Assembly (NCBI RefSeq): GCF_900099835.1
Contig: NZ_FNKP01000001.1
Location: 620,001 to 684,000, forward strand
DNA: 64,000 nucleotides
Reading direction: 5' to 3'
DNA from: Paraburkholderia fungorum
Lineage (GTDB): Bacteria; Pseudomonadota; Gammaproteobacteria; Burkholderiales; Burkholderiaceae
Below, piece after piece: positions 18,530 to 26,987 of the stretch (positions are counted from its first letter, which is position 1; each line of letters opens with the position of its first letter). The notes under the pieces were generated by a model that saw only the letters and a list, made by a program, of their open reading frames with translations, ran no database searches and had not been told where the DNA came from. The position numbers were made by a program, and so were the translations under genes.

Positions 18530-20134
18530 TTATACCGAGCCAAAAGCTCGCCGATACTGAATCGCCTCCGCAATCTGCGCGGCGCTCGGCATGGTGGCGC
18601 CCGCGAGGTCGGCGATAGTCCGCGCGACTTTCAGCACGCGATAGTAGGCTCGCGCAGACCAGCCAAAACGCTCGCCCGCTTCGCGTAGCAGCGCCTCGCC
18701 TGCGGCGTCCGGGCGACAGACGTCGTCCACCTGACGTCCGCCCAATTCGCGGTTGGTCATGCCTTGCCGGTTGATCTGACGTTCGCGTGCAGCGGCGACG
18801 CGTTGTGCAATTGGCGCGCTTGCTTCACCGGCCACGGCGGCGCGGGCCGACAGTTCCGCGGGCGTGAGCGCGGGAATTTCCAGCTGGATATCGATCCGGT
18901 CAAGCAGTGGGCCGGATAGCTTGCGCAGGTATCGCGCAGCGACGTCCGGCGTGCAGCGACAGCGGCCGCCAGGATCGCCCCGCCATCCGCATGGGCACGG
19001 ATTCATCGCGGCGATCAGCTGGCACGCTGCCGGGAAGTCTGCCTGCAGCGCCGCTCGCGAAATGGTGATTCGGCCGGCTTCAAGAGGTTCACGAAGGGTC
19101 TCCAGCGCGTTCCGGTCGAATTCCGGGATTTCGTCCAAAAACAAAACGCCCAGATGAGCCAAAGTGATCTCGCCGGGCTGCGGTGGATTGCGTCCCCCGA
19201 CCAGCGCCGCCGCACTCGACGAATGATGCGGCGAGCGAAACGGTCGTTGCCGCCATTGAGCTGGTGAGAAGCCCGCCCGGCTGGCCGACAGCAACGCGGC
19301 GGAACTGAGCGCTTCGTCGTCGGTCATGGGCGGAAGCAGACCAGGCAGCCGCGCGGCGAGCATCGACTTGCCCGCGCCGGGCGGCCCGATCAACAGCACG
19401 TGATGTCCACCGGCTGCCGCGACCTCCAGCGCCCGGCGAGCCGCGCGTTGGCCGATCACATCGGCCATGTCGGGAATGAGGGCCGGTGTGATTCCGGCCA
19501 GGTCGGGTGCGGCTACGGGGTAAAGCCGCGCGTCGGGCGCGTCTGCCAGATGGGCGCATAGTGACGGCAGATCCGCCGCGCCATAAACATCGACGCCGGG
19601 CACCAGGGCCGCTTCCGCTGCGCTGGCTGCAGGCAGGTAGAGCTGCGGAGTGCGCTCCGTCGGCATCTGGCCCGTCAGGGGCTCGCCACACGACGAAATC
19701 GTAGGGGAAGATGCCGGGCAGCCAGACGAACCGCCGCCGCTGCGCGCGGTCCCGCAAGCCATCGCGAACGCTCCGCGCATTGGCCGAAGCGCACCAGTCA
19801 ACGACAGCTCGCCCGCAAATTCTCGATGCAGCAGCGATTCAGCGGGGATTTGCCCGCTCGCCGCGAGAATGCCGAGCGCGATCGGCAGATCGAAACGACC
19901 GGACTCTTTAGGTAAATCGGCGGGAGCCAGATTGACGGTTATTCGTCTGACGGGGAAATCGAAGCTGCAATTCTGCAGCGCCGCGCGCACGCGCTCGCGG
20001 CTTTCGCGTACTTCCAGATCGGGAAGGCCGACGATCGAAAAAGAGGGTAATCCGTTGGCGAGGTGGACCTCGACGGTTACTTCGGGCGCGCGGCCAGAGG
20101 CCGGCGCGCGACTGCGCACCACGGCAAGCGACAT
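18530..20134 (-). CDS. comM: YifB/ComM Mg-chelatase-like AAA+ ATPase
   Basis: ComM-type helicases promote branch migration during integration of transformed DNA. The 534-residue protein starts MSLAVVRSR and has an N-terminal Lon-like fold (VEVHLANGLPSFSIVGLPD), Walker A GPPGAGKSM, the FRSPHHSSS motif, Walker B VLFLDEIPEF, and a zinc-type cysteine cluster CPCGWRGDPGGRCRC. Roughly residues 129-163 (DNA 19646-19750) form a Gly/Ser/Cys-rich insertion not expected in the family. The ATG at 20134 is preferred over one nine codons upstream. Confidence 0.93.
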   Translation of the reverse strand: MSLAVVRSRAPASGRAPEVTVEVHLANGLPSFSIVGLPDLEVRESRERVRAALQNCSFDFPVRRITVNLAPADLPKESGRFDLPIALGILAASGQIPAESLLHREFAGELSLTGALRPMRGAFAMACGTARSGGGSSGCPASSPTISSCGEPLTGQMPTERTPQLYLPAASAAEAALVPGVDVYGAADLPSLCAHLADAPDARLYPVAAPDLAGITPALIPDMADVIGQRAARRALEVAAAGGHHVLLIGPPGAGKSMLAARLPGLLPPMTDDEALSSAALLSASRAGFSPAQWRQRPFRSPHHSSSAAALVGGRNPPQPGEITLAHLGVLFLDEIPEFDRNALETLREPLEAGRITISRAALQADFPAACQLIAAMNPCPCGWRGDPGGRCRCTPDVAARYLRKLSGPLLDRIDIQLEIPALTPAELSARAAVAGEASAPIAQRVAAARERQINRQGMTNRELGGRQVDDVCRPDAAGEALLREAGERFGWSARAYYRVLKVARTIADLAGATMPSAAQIAEAIQYRRAFGSV

Positions 20135-20254
20135 GTTTTCTCCCGTCGGACCGCGTGCCAAGGCGCGCGCGAGTCCCCTAAAACGCTGATGACGTCACGG
20201 CTCGCTTGCCTGTGATGTGCAGCACTACGCAGCCACGCGGCTGCGGCTGAAGCG

Positions 20255-20515
20255 TTAAGGCGTTTGGGTTGCCGTGACGGGCAACTTCTGTTCGAGCTCG
20301 GCGACACGGCGCTCCAGCTCTTCCAGACGGGCGCGCGTACGTACCAGCACCTGCGTCTGCGTATCGAATTCTTCGCGCGTGACCAGATCGAGTTTCGAGA
20401 AGCCCTGCGACAGCATGGCTTTGACGTTGCGTTCGACATCTTTGGCCGGCGAGTTCTTGAACAGCTCGCTCATGCGAGCCTGAAAATCGTTAAAAACGTC
20501 GTTCGGTTGTTTCAT
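20255..20515 (-). CDS. ubiK: Ubiquinone biosynthesis accessory factor
   Basis: This 86-residue protein of the UbiK/YqiC (BMFP) family assists ubiquinone synthesis under aerobic conditions. It starts MKQPNDVFNDFQARMSEL and has the family C-terminal coiled coil (RTRARLEELERRVAELEQKL). The ATG at 20515 is chosen because it gives the usual N-terminus. It lies 120 bases upstream of comM on the same strand and diverges from glnK. Confidence 0.88.
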   Translation of the reverse strand: MKQPNDVFNDFQARMSELFKNSPAKDVERNVKAMLSQGFSKLDLVTREEFDTQTQVLVRTRARLEELERRVAELEQKLPVTATQTP

Positions 20516-20529
20516 GGTGTTCCCCTTGG

Positions 20530-20546
20530 TGCACAAAAAATGTGCA
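20530..20546. promoter_or_regulatory. NtrC-like enhancer site
   Basis: A 17-base dyad with perfect outer arms TGCAC and GTGCA and an A-rich centre matches the outer bases of the NtrC consensus. It lies 231 bases upstream of the glnK sigma-54 promoter and just above ubiK. The rest of the 397-base gap holds single TTGGTGCG half-site-like words but no gene. Confidence 0.5.
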
Positions 20547-20776
20547 TGTTTCGTTACGTCTGTGCTTTGTTACGGCGAATGGGCTGTCTTGGTGCGTGCC
20601 CTGTTGAGTGCCGCCGCCGCATGAGCGCCTTTGGTGCGCGGCCATGCGTTGAAAACCTTCGAACACTCTAGCAACGATCCATACGCCGCGCCACCGTCCC
20701 CCGCCCGCGTTGGCCATCCGGCCAGGGCGGTTTGCGCCCCTTCTCAAAGACGCGCGGTGCGCAGTCTGACACAACA

Positions 20777-20792
20777 TGGCATGCGAGTTGCT
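20777..20792 (+). promoter_or_regulatory. Sigma-54 promoter of glnK-amtB
   Basis: TGGCAT-GCGAG-TTGCT fits the -24/-12 consensus with GG and GC 12 bases apart. It lies 120 bases before glnK, a gene pair normally controlled by NtrC. Confidence 0.82.
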
Positions 20793-20900
20793 GTTACTGC
20801 CCCGCGCGCCCTGTCGGGAGCTTTTTACCGGCAGGCGAACGAGGCCACGCGAACGGGTTACGGGTACGCAAACGGGTTAGCAACGGGTTTAGCAAACTAA

Positions 20901-21251
<351 letters not shown>

Positions 21252-21295
21252 TACGAAAAGATAGCGACACAGATAGCGATAAGAGGAAACGAAAG

Positions 21296-22783
21296 ATGCG
21301 CAAATTATTGATGTCCTTGCTGATGGCCGGTTCGCTGCTCGCGGGCGGTATCGGCGCTGCCCTCGCGGACGACGCGTCGGCTCCCGCAGCCGCTTCGGCG
21401 CCTGCCGACACGACGGCCAGCGCGCCGGCACCGGACGCTTCGGCACCGGCCGCCGCACCCGCAGCGTCGGCACCGGATGCGACCGCTTCCGCTCCGGCTG
21501 ATGCATCGGCCGCGGCTGCTGCCGCACCGGCTGCTCCGACCGCGCCGTTCTCGGTCGATTCGTCGAAGATCAATTCGGGCGACACCGCCTGGATGCTGAC
21601 CTCCACCGCGCTCGTGCTGTTCATGACGATCCCGGGTCTGGCGCTGTTCTACGGCGGCATGGTCCGCAAAAAGAGCGTGCTGGCGATCCTGATGCAAAGC
21701 TTCGCGATCACCTGCCTGGTGTCGATCATCTGGGTGGTGATCGGCTACACGCTGGCCTTCACGCCGGGTAACTCGTTCATCGGCGGCTTCTCGCGCTTCT
21801 TCATGGCGGGCATGAACTACATCAAGGGCGATAAGGCCACTACGCTGACCGTCAGCCACCTGGCCCCGACGATCCCGGAAACGGTCTATGTCGTTTATCA
21901 GATGACGTTTGCGATCATCACCCCGGCACTGATCACGGGCGCGTTTGCCGACCGTATGAAGTTCTCGGCGATGCTCGTGTTCATGACGCTGTGGTCGATC
22001 ATCGTCTACTCGCCGATCGCGCACATGGTCTGGGAACCGACCGGCTGGCTGGCTACGGCAGGCATCCTCGACTTCGCGGGCGGCACGGTGGTGCACATCA
22101 ACGCCGGTATCGCGGCGCTGGTCTGCGCGCTGGTGCTCGGCAAGCGTGTCGGCTACGGCAAGGAAGCCATGGCGCCGCACAACCTGACGCTCACGCTGAT
22201 CGGTGGCGCGATGCTGTGGGTAGGCTGGTTCGGCTTCAACGCGGGTTCGGCAGTGGCGGCTGACGGCCGTGCCGGTTTCGCGATGTTCGCAACGCAAGTG
22301 GCAACCGCAGCAGCAGCACTCGCATGGATGTTCGCTGAATGGGCGTCCAAGGGTAAGCCGTCGGTGCTCGGTATCGTGTCGGGCGCAGTGGCAGGTCTGG
22401 TGGCAATCACGCCGGCTTCGGGCTTCGTCGGTATGACGGGTTCGCTGGTGATCGGTATCGTTGCAGGCGTGGTCTGCTACTGGTCGGCAACGTGGCTCAA
22501 GCACAAGCTCGGTTACGACGACTCGCTCGACGCGTTCGGCGTGCACTGCATCGGCGGTATCGTGGGTGCGCTGCTGACGGGTGTGTTCGCGGTGAAGGAC
22601 ATCGGCGGCGCGGACGGCAGCATCGTTCTGCAAGCCAAGGGCGTGCTGACGACGCTGATCTACAGCGGCGTGGTGAGCTACATCCTGCTGAAGGTCATCG
22701 ACATGGTGATGGGCATTCGCGTGACGGAAGAACAGGAACGCGAAGGTCTGGACGTGAGCCTGCACGGCGAACACGTCGAATAA
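21296..22783 (+). CDS. amtB: Ammonium transporter
   Basis: AmtB conducts ammonium across the inner membrane and is blocked by GlnK. The 495-residue protein has a signal peptide (to about residue 24), an Ala/Pro/Ser-rich periplasmic stretch (about 25-84), then the transporter core. Visible core elements include FYGGMVRKKSVL, DFAGGTVVHINAG with the first pore histidine, and FGVHCIGGIVGALLTG with the second. The Ala/Pro-rich region is much longer than in Escherichia coli AmtB. GAGGAAACG precedes the ATG. Confidence 0.95.
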   Translation: MRKLLMSLLMAGSLLAGGIGAALADDASAPAAASAPADTTASAPAPDASAPAAAPAASAPDATASAPADASAAAAAAPAAPTAPFSVDSSKINSGDTAWMLTSTALVLFMTIPGLALFYGGMVRKKSVLAILMQSFAITCLVSIIWVVIGYTLAFTPGNSFIGGFSRFFMAGMNYIKGDKATTLTVSHLAPTIPETVYVVYQMTFAIITPALITGAFADRMKFSAMLVFMTLWSIIVYSPIAHMVWEPTGWLATAGILDFAGGTVVHINAGIAALVCALVLGKRVGYGKEAMAPHNLTLTLIGGAMLWVGWFGFNAGSAVAADGRAGFAMFATQVATAAAALAWMFAEWASKGKPSVLGIVSGAVAGLVAITPASGFVGMTGSLVIGIVAGVVCYWSATWLKHKLGYDDSLDAFGVHCIGGIVGALLTGVFAVKDIGGADGSIVLQAKGVLTTLIYSGVVSYILLKVIDMVMGIRVTEEQEREGLDVSLHGEHVE

Positions 22784-22855
22784 AGCATCGACCTGAAGTC
22801 TCCGCGGGCCCGTGCTCCCGGGCTCGCCGGATTACGAACAAGCGCAGCGATTTTG

Positions 22856-22880
22856 GCCCGCCTTCATGGCGGGCTTTTTT
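22856..22880 (+). terminator. Rho-independent terminator after amtB
   Basis: GCCCGCC-TTCAT-GGCGGGC is followed by six T residues, 72 bases after the amtB stop. Confidence 0.9.
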
Positions 22881-23029
22881 CTTGCTGGCACTCCTGGAAA
22901 CAGTAGATTTCCCTGCCTATCATCCCAATAGCGAGAATGCATTCGCGTCCGCTTGCGATTGGAGAAACCGTCCCCAAATGGACAAAGCATTGGCTTTACA
23001 ATCTTTTTTCTCCAGTCTGCGAGTGATCA

Positions 23030-24319
23030 ATGGTTCCGCACCTAGTTACGGCGTTAAACGGCCCGCTGCTCGATCTTGAGCGGAAGATCCTCGACGCTAC
23101 GCCCGCAATCGAACGCTGGTTCCGGCTCGAATGGCAGGAGCACACGCCGCCGTTCTACTGTTCCGTCGACCTGCGCAACGCGGGCTTCAAGCTCGCGCCG
23201 GTCGACACCAATCTATTCCCCGGCGCATTCAACAATCTGCCGCAGGAAGTGCTGCCGCTCGCGGTGCAGGCCGCGATGGCGTCGATCGAAAAGATCTGTC
23301 CCGACGCGAAAAACCTGCTGGTGATTCCCGAGCGCCACACGCGCAACGCCTTTTACCTCGAAAACGTCGCCCGGCTGGCCGCGATCATGCGCCAGGCGGG
23401 CCTGAACGTGCGTTTCGGCACGCTCGACGAAAGCATCAACGGACCGGTGACCATCGCATTGTCCGATGGTCAGAAGCTGGTGCTCGAGCCGCTCGAGCGC
23501 TCGCAGCGGCGCCTCGGCCTGAAGAATTTCGACCCGTGTTCGATTCTGCTGAACAACGATCTGTCTGGCGGCATCCCGCCGATTCTCGAAAATCTGCACG
23601 AGCAGTATCTGCTGCCGCCGCTACATGCAGGCTGGGCGGTTCGCCGTAAATCGACGCATTTCTCGTGTTATGACGACGTTGCGAAGAAGTTCGCGAAAAT
23701 GGTCGAAATCGATCCGTGGATGATCAATCCTTACTTCGCGCACGTCGAAGGGGTCGATTTCCAGGAGCGTATCGGCGAAGAAGCGCTGGCCGATGCGATC
23801 GACGGCGTGCTGAAGAAGATCGCGAAGAAGTATCGCGAGTACGGCATCTCCGAGAAACCGTATGTCGTCATCAAGTCCGATGCGGGTACCTACGGCATGG
23901 GCGTGATGACGGTGCACGACGCGTCCGAAGTGGCCGCGCTCACCAAGCGCGAACGCGCGAAGATGGCGGCGACCAAAGACGGTCTCGAAGTGCACGACGT
24001 GATCGTGCAGGAAGGCGTGTACACGTTCGAGCGCATCGGCGAGGAAGTGGCCGAGCCGGTCGTCTACATGATCGACCGTTACGTGGTCGGCGGTTTCTAC
24101 CGCGTGCACGGCAGCCGCGAGCGCGATCAGAATCTGAACGCGCCCGGCATGCACTTCGTGCCGCTCGGCTTCGAACATACGGCCTTGCCCGACGCGCACG
24201 CCAAGCCGGGCGCGGCGCCGCCGAACCGCTTCTACATGTACGGCGTGGTGGCCCGTCTGGGGCTGCTGGCCGCATCGGTCGAACTGGAAAAGACCGACCC
24301 GGAAGCGATCCAGGTCTAA
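23030..24319 (+). CDS. gshA: Glutamate-cysteine ligase (proteobacterial ATP-grasp type)
   Basis: This 429-residue enzyme joins glutamate and cysteine in the first step of glutathione synthesis. It belongs to the ATP-grasp-like GshA type found in beta- and some gammaproteobacteria, not the classic E. coli type. Recognisable stretches are FYCSVDLRNAGFKLAPVDTN, VIKSDAGTYGMGVM and VYMIDRYVVGGFYRVH. No strong ribosome site is seen before the ATG at 23030. gshB follows after a strong hairpin. Confidence 0.92.
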   Translation: MVPHLVTALNGPLLDLERKILDATPAIERWFRLEWQEHTPPFYCSVDLRNAGFKLAPVDTNLFPGAFNNLPQEVLPLAVQAAMASIEKICPDAKNLLVIPERHTRNAFYLENVARLAAIMRQAGLNVRFGTLDESINGPVTIALSDGQKLVLEPLERSQRRLGLKNFDPCSILLNNDLSGGIPPILENLHEQYLLPPLHAGWAVRRKSTHFSCYDDVAKKFAKMVEIDPWMINPYFAHVEGVDFQERIGEEALADAIDGVLKKIAKKYREYGISEKPYVVIKSDAGTYGMGVMTVHDASEVAALTKRERAKMAATKDGLEVHDVIVQEGVYTFERIGEEVAEPVVYMIDRYVVGGFYRVHGSRERDQNLNAPGMHFVPLGFEHTALPDAHAKPGAAPPNRFYMYGVVARLGLLAASVELEKTDPEAIQV

Positions 24320-24334
24320 GCCATCCTGAATGAG

Positions 24335-24367
24335 CGATGGCGGCATGCGTGCCGCCATCGTCATTTT
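24335..24367 (+). terminator. Hairpin terminator or attenuator between gshA and gshB
   Basis: CGATGGCGGCA pairs perfectly with TGCCGCCATCG across TGCG, followed by TCATTTT. The 11-base stem is strong but the T-run is short, so partial read-through into gshB is possible. Confidence 0.65.
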
Positions 24368-24421
24368 CAACGACTATATTTACGAACAATGCCAAGCCCG
24401 TCAGGGCGCACCGGGAGCTTC

Positions 24422-25378
24422 ATGGATATTCTTTTCATCGCCGATCCGCTCACGCAATTCAAGATCTACAAAGATTCGACTTACGCGATGATGGCCGAAG
24501 CGGCACGCCGCGGGCATGTGGTGTACACGTGCGAGCCGAAGCATCTGGCGTGGACGGGCGGCGACGTCGAAGCGAACGTGCAGCGTTTTGCGATTGTCGG
24601 CGACGTGACCGATCTGCATCGCGACGTCTGGTATGCCGCCGATCCCGCCGCGCCGCGCTCGCTGAAAAGCTTCAGCGCCGTGGTGATGCGTAAAGACCCG
24701 CCGTTCGACATGGAATACGTGACGTCGACGTGGCTGCTGGAAATGGCCGAACGCGGCGGTGCACGCATTTTCAACAAGCCGCAGGCGATTCGCGATCATT
24801 CGGAAAAGCTCGCAATCGGCGAATTTGCGCAGTTCGTCACGCCCACGCTGGTCACGCGCGACGCAACGCGTCTGCGGGCGTTCCACGAAGAACACGGCGA
24901 CGTGATCCTCAAGCCGCTCGACGGCATGGGCGGCATGGGCGTGTTTCGCGTGAAAGCCGACGGCATGAACCTCGGTTCGATCATCGAAATGCTGAGTCAC
25001 GACGGCGCGCGTTCGGTAATGGCGCAGAAATTCATCCCCGAGATCAAGGATGGAGATAAGCGCATTCTGTTGATTGGCGGTGAAGCGGTACCGTATTCGC
25101 TCGCGCGGATTCCTCAGGGGAATGAGGTGCGCGGGAATCTGGCTGCCGGCGGGTTGGGTGTTGCGCGACCGCTGACCGAGCACGATCGCAAGATCGCCGA
25201 CACGCTTGCACCGGTGCTCGCCGCGCGCGGTCTGCTGCTGGTCGGACTCGATGCCATCGGCGACTGGCTGACCGAAGTCAACGTGACGAGCCCGACGTGT
25301 TTCCGCGAAATCATGGATCAGACCGGCTTCGACGTAGCAGCCATGTTCATCGACGCGCTGGAGCGTGCGGCAGCCTGA
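24422..25378 (+). CDS. gshB: Glutathione synthetase
   Basis: This 318-residue ATP-grasp enzyme adds glycine to gamma-glutamylcysteine. The start MDILFIADPLTQFKIYKDSTYAMM, the ATP-binding VILKPLDGMGGMGVFRV and the terminal VNVTSPTCFREI are characteristic. The ATG at 24422 is chosen over an in-frame codon at 24389 because the protein then begins at the conserved MDILFI. It lies 102 bases after gshA. Confidence 0.96.
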   Translation: MDILFIADPLTQFKIYKDSTYAMMAEAARRGHVVYTCEPKHLAWTGGDVEANVQRFAIVGDVTDLHRDVWYAADPAAPRSLKSFSAVVMRKDPPFDMEYVTSTWLLEMAERGGARIFNKPQAIRDHSEKLAIGEFAQFVTPTLVTRDATRLRAFHEEHGDVILKPLDGMGGMGVFRVKADGMNLGSIIEMLSHDGARSVMAQKFIPEIKDGDKRILLIGGEAVPYSLARIPQGNEVRGNLAAGGLGVARPLTEHDRKIADTLAPVLAARGLLLVGLDAIGDWLTEVNVTSPTCFREIMDQTGFDVAAMFIDALERAAA

Positions 25379-25472
25379 CGAAAGCGGCATGATGCCGCCA
25401 TCGCCGCGCCCTTGAATGCACGTGGCGACCCCCAAACTGGGTAGTAAATCCGCATCACGCGCGACACCGGAT

Positions 25473-25499
25473 TTGGCGCGAAAATGAGCCTGCTACAAT
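25473..25499 (+). promoter_or_regulatory. Candidate promoter and long leader before EIIA gene
   Basis: TTGGCG and TACAAT (25494-25499) lie 15 bases apart, a slightly short sigma-70 spacing. A start here would leave a leader of about 245 bases before the EIIA gene. The 372-base gap from gshB shows no gene; GCGGCAT-G-ATGCCGC at 25384 is a small hairpin. Confidence 0.4.
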
Positions 25500-25750
25500 G
25501 CCCGCTCTTTCGCGCCAAGCCGGTTCAACAGCTTCCATGAGAGGCTTTCGACGTGGATTGGCGGACTATGCACGAGCAGTTCCGCAGGCAACTTCGGCAG
25601 GCAAGGCATGCAGTCCCGAGCCATGCTTCGCGAGCCGCTCGTCAAATGGTGCGTTCCAGCTCTCGTGACTGACGGCCGGTCGAGGGCGCTTGGGGAACGG
25701 GTTTCGTCCCGCTCCACAGTTCGGGGCCGTTATTTTGCAGTAAGGCTGAC

Positions 25751-26278
25751 ATGGCAGGCATTCTGATCATTGCGCACGCTCCGTTCGCCACCGCGTTGCG
25801 CGATTGTATTTCGCATATCTATGGTGGCTTGCCGGCTCGGATCGGCGTGATCGACGTTTCGCCGGATTGCGACCCTGTCCAGATGGTCGCGTTCGCGAAT
25901 TCGGAAATCGAGCGCCTCAAGGAAGAAAACGGCGCGCTGGTGCTGACCGATATGTTTGGTGCGACACCGGCGAATATCGCAGGGCGCCTCGCCACCACGC
26001 CGAATGTGCGCGTGCTGTGCGGCGTCAATCTGCCGATGCTGGTGCGCGCAGTCTGTTATCGCGCGACGCCGCTCGACACCTTGGTCGACAAGGCGCTTGC
26101 AGGTGCGACCAAGGGCGTGCATGCCATCGGACCCGCTACGCCAGCGCCTGTCGCGCCCGCTGCGGCTTCCGGCGACTGCCTGCCCGCGCTACCGCCAGAG
26201 GCTGCCGCCGACACCTGTGTGCCGGCACTCCCCGAGGGCGCCGACCTGACACAAAAGGCAGACTCGGCAGGTTTATAG
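25751..26278 (+). CDS. PTS EIIA component, mannose type
   Basis: This 175-residue phosphocarrier has an EIIA-Man domain in residues 1-130 with the active histidine at position 9 (ILIIAHAPFATAL) and TDMFGATPANIA. The last 45 residues are an Ala/Pro-rich extension outside the domain. It is followed by HPr and EI, but no EIIB or EIIC gene is present, so it is likely part of a regulatory phosphorelay rather than a sugar importer. That role is inference from gene content. Confidence 0.9.
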   Translation: MAGILIIAHAPFATALRDCISHIYGGLPARIGVIDVSPDCDPVQMVAFANSEIERLKEENGALVLTDMFGATPANIAGRLATTPNVRVLCGVNLPMLVRAVCYRATPLDTLVDKALAGATKGVHAIGPATPAPVAPAAASGDCLPALPPEAAADTCVPALPEGADLTQKADSAGL

Positions 26279-26407
26279 ACAACTCGCGAGTCAGTCCTGG
26301 CGAAGCAGTCCGCAGATCGACCGACGCTTCGGGCCACGCTTCAAACGCAATGCAACTGGTTTGCAGTTTCATCTTCCACAACCTACTTACCCGCGCTTCG
26401 GACCATC

Positions 26408-26677
26408 ATGCTGCAACAGGAAACGACTATTGTGAACAAGCTGGGGCTGCACGCGCGCGCGTCGGCCAAGTTGACGCAACTCGCGGGCAACTTCCAGGCT
26501 GAAATCTGGATGAGCCGCAATGGCCGCCGTATCAATGCGAAGAGCATCATGGGAGTGATGATGCTGGCAGCGGGTATCGGCAGCACCGTGTTGATCGAAA
26601 CAGAAGGCGCCGACGAAAAAGACGCGATGGACGCATTGCTGAAACTGATTGCCGATAAATTCGGCGAGGGCCAGTGA
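26408..26677 (+). CDS. ptsH: Phosphocarrier protein HPr
   Basis: This 89-residue HPr carries phosphate from EI to EIIA at His15 (KLGLHARASAKL). The regulatory-serine region is present as INAKSIMGVMML. It lies 129 bases after the EIIA gene and upstream of ptsI, from which it is separated by a terminator. Confidence 0.95.
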   Translation: MLQQETTIVNKLGLHARASAKLTQLAGNFQAEIWMSRNGRRINAKSIMGVMMLAAGIGSTVLIETEGADEKDAMDALLKLIADKFGEGQ

Positions 26678-26707
26678 TCAGCGCGCACTCGTCGCGATGA
26701 GCGCTAA

Positions 26708-26735
26708 CGCCGCGGTTGTCCGCGGCGTTTTTTTT
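26708..26735 (+). terminator. Rho-independent terminator after ptsH
   Basis: CGCCGCGG-TTGT-CCGCGGCG is followed by eight T residues. It separates ptsH from ptsI, although the two usually form one operon. Confidence 0.92.
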
Positions 26736-26916
26736 AGCGCGTGACAATGCGCAGACGAAAGTCGCTGAGGTCGCAGTGAAGTGAAAAGTTGTTCGCGCGT
26801 AACTGCATGATTCGTGTTGGCGGAACGCAAGCATACGGACGTACGAGCCATGACGATGACGATAATTCGTGCTGCACTGCACACAGCCCCGGCCTACTTG
26901 CAAAGGACGCGGAATT

Positions 26917-26922
26917 TATAAT
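26917..26922 (+). promoter_or_regulatory. Candidate -10 box of ptsI
   Basis: A perfect TATAAT lies 65 bases before the ptsI GTG, after the ptsH terminator. The matching -35 (CTACTT at 17 bases) is weak. It offers ptsI its own promoter within the 310-base gap, which holds nothing else recognisable. Confidence 0.45.
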
Positions 26923-26987
26923 GAACAACACAGTCTGAGAGCATTGCAGCGGTTTGCCGCGGCATCACACAACTAGAGGAGGTGCGC

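Noticed and set aside
18318..18560. An 80-codon open frame before comM
   Set aside because: It begins inside the DnaA-box pair, runs into the 3' end of comM on the other strand, and shows no protein character.
22887..22903. TGGCAC-like start of a third sigma-54 promoter before gshA
   Set aside because: The -12 element is missing: the bases at the right distance are not TTGC-like.
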